From: Nitrospinota bacterium
GTDB lineage: Bacteria > UBA8248 > JACPRG01
Assembly (NCBI GenBank): GCA_030740135.1
Contig: JASLXW010000041.1
Coordinates: 1-14,446, forward strand
Direction of reading: 5' to 3'
Length of the DNA stretch: 14,446 bases
Shown here: in pieces, positions 14,183-14,446 of the stretch
How positions within the stretch are numbered: position 1 is the stretch's first letter
Layout: each line of letters opens with the position of its first letter
Program-made: the position numbers and the translations under genes
The notes under the pieces: generated by a model
Told to the model about the DNA's origin: nothing
What the model saw: the letters and a program-made list of their open reading frames with translations, nothing else
Database searches by the model: none

Positions 14183-14446
14183 ATGTACTCAGTGGAACTG
14201 TACGCACGGGTTCGGCACGCCTGCCACGTCGAAGGGATGAGCATCCGCGAAGCGGCGCGGGCGTTTGGTTTGCACCGGGACACGGTGCGCAAGATGCTGC
14301 GGTTTTTGATACCGCCCGGGTCTCAGCGGAGTCATCCCCGGGCGAGGCCGAAGCTGGATCCGTTCACGGGTGTGATCGACCACATCGTGGAGGGGGACCG
14401 GAAGTGTGTGAGGAAGCAGCGTCACACGGCCAAGCGGATCTTCGAG
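14183..14446 (+). CDS. istA: IS21-family transposase IstA, N-terminal part (runs off right edge)
   Basis: The first 88 residues of the large IS21 transposase. It starts MYSVELYARVRHACHVEGMS, followed by IREAARAFGLHRDTVRKML, a helix-turn-helix for binding the element ends, and then PKLDPFTGVIDHIVEGD and the RKQRHTAKRIFE segment, all of which I recognise from IstA proteins. The integrase-core DDE domain and the istB ATPase would follow beyond the window. The ATG at 14183 has GGAGG at 14171-14175 with 7 nt spacing; a second GGAGG directly abuts the ATG and is too close. No frameshift or stop is seen in the visible part, so the element may be intact and active. Confidence 0.93.
   Translation, partial: MYSVELYARVRHACHVEGMSIREAARAFGLHRDTVRKMLRFLIPPGSQRSHPRARPKLDPFTGVIDHIVEGDRKCVRKQRHTAKRIFE

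Larger units (their letters stand above)
14056..14446 (+). mobile_element. IS21-family insertion sequence, left end (partial)
   Basis: The element appears to begin with TGTAAACGGCGGTGTAAAAC at 14056; IS21-family ends begin with TG and carry several internal repeats. Related blocks GTGTAAAACTGTCCCACTG (from 14068) and TCTAAAAGTGGACCGCC (from 14114) look like those repeats. The transposase gene istA starts at 14183 and runs off the window, so istB and the right end are not visible. The insertion lies in a cupin-like gene. The target duplication cannot be checked because the other end is missing. Confidence 0.8.

Noticed and set aside
1..14446. CRISPR arrays, tRNA/rRNA genes, riboswitches, rho-independent terminators
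   Set aside because: I saw no regularly spaced repeats, no tRNA-like CCA/anticodon structure, and no GC-rich stem followed by a T-run convincing enough to list.

Overview
The window is a GC-rich stretch of bacterial chromosome, mostly minus-strand catabolic genes, broken by at least one rearrangement junction and one insertion sequence. There are no rRNA, tRNA or taxonomic marker genes. The mix of a class III CoA transferase, a luciferase-like flavin oxidoreductase, acyl-CoA ligases, an acetone-carboxylase-type HyuA/HyuB pair and an IS21 element fits soil or sediment lineages such as Rokubacteria, Tectomicrobia, Desulfobacterota or Betaproteobacteria. I cannot choose among them from sequence alone.

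Region A (1-5864, minus strand). A canonical promoter at 4255-4284 drives a compact operon: luciferase-like oxidoreductase, a small unknown ORF, an alpha/beta hydrolase, an enoyl-CoA hydratase (ATGA overlap with the hydrolase), a BadH-like short-chain dehydrogenase, and the N-terminus of an acyl-CoA ligase that runs off the left edge. Upstream, on the same strand with its own strong promoter (5836-5864), is a CaiB/BaiF class III CoA transferase. Together these read as a CoA-thioester pathway: activate or transfer CoA, hydrate, oxidise the alcohol, and possibly open a ring. The substrate is unknown; the BadH resemblance points to alicyclic acids.

Region B (about 5870-7378). This lower-GC island holds an HNH endonuclease, a 46-residue ORF one base upstream of it, and a trypsin-like protease that has lost its 5' part. 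One edge carries a 20-bp match (17/20) to the internal terminal repeat of the IS21 element at the right end of the window. At the other edge the truncated protease meets, head to head, an aldo/keto reductase that has also lost its 5' part. This is a rearrangement scar, or an assembly chimera.

Region C (7380-13764). This is very GC-rich. After the reductase fragment comes a three-gene minus-strand operon behind a good promoter (13736-13764): AMP-forming acyl-CoA ligase, HyuA-like ATPase subunit and HyuB-like subunit. The HyuB protein carries a fused C-terminal zinc domain like the gamma subunit of acetone carboxylase. The inferred pathway is ATP-dependent carboxylation of a ketone to a beta-keto acid, followed by CoA activation, parallel to acetone and acetophenone carboxylase systems.

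Region D (13944-14446). A plus-strand cupin-like gene is cut after about 37 codons by an IS21-family element. The left end, hairpins and start of istA of that element are in the window; the rest lies beyond it.
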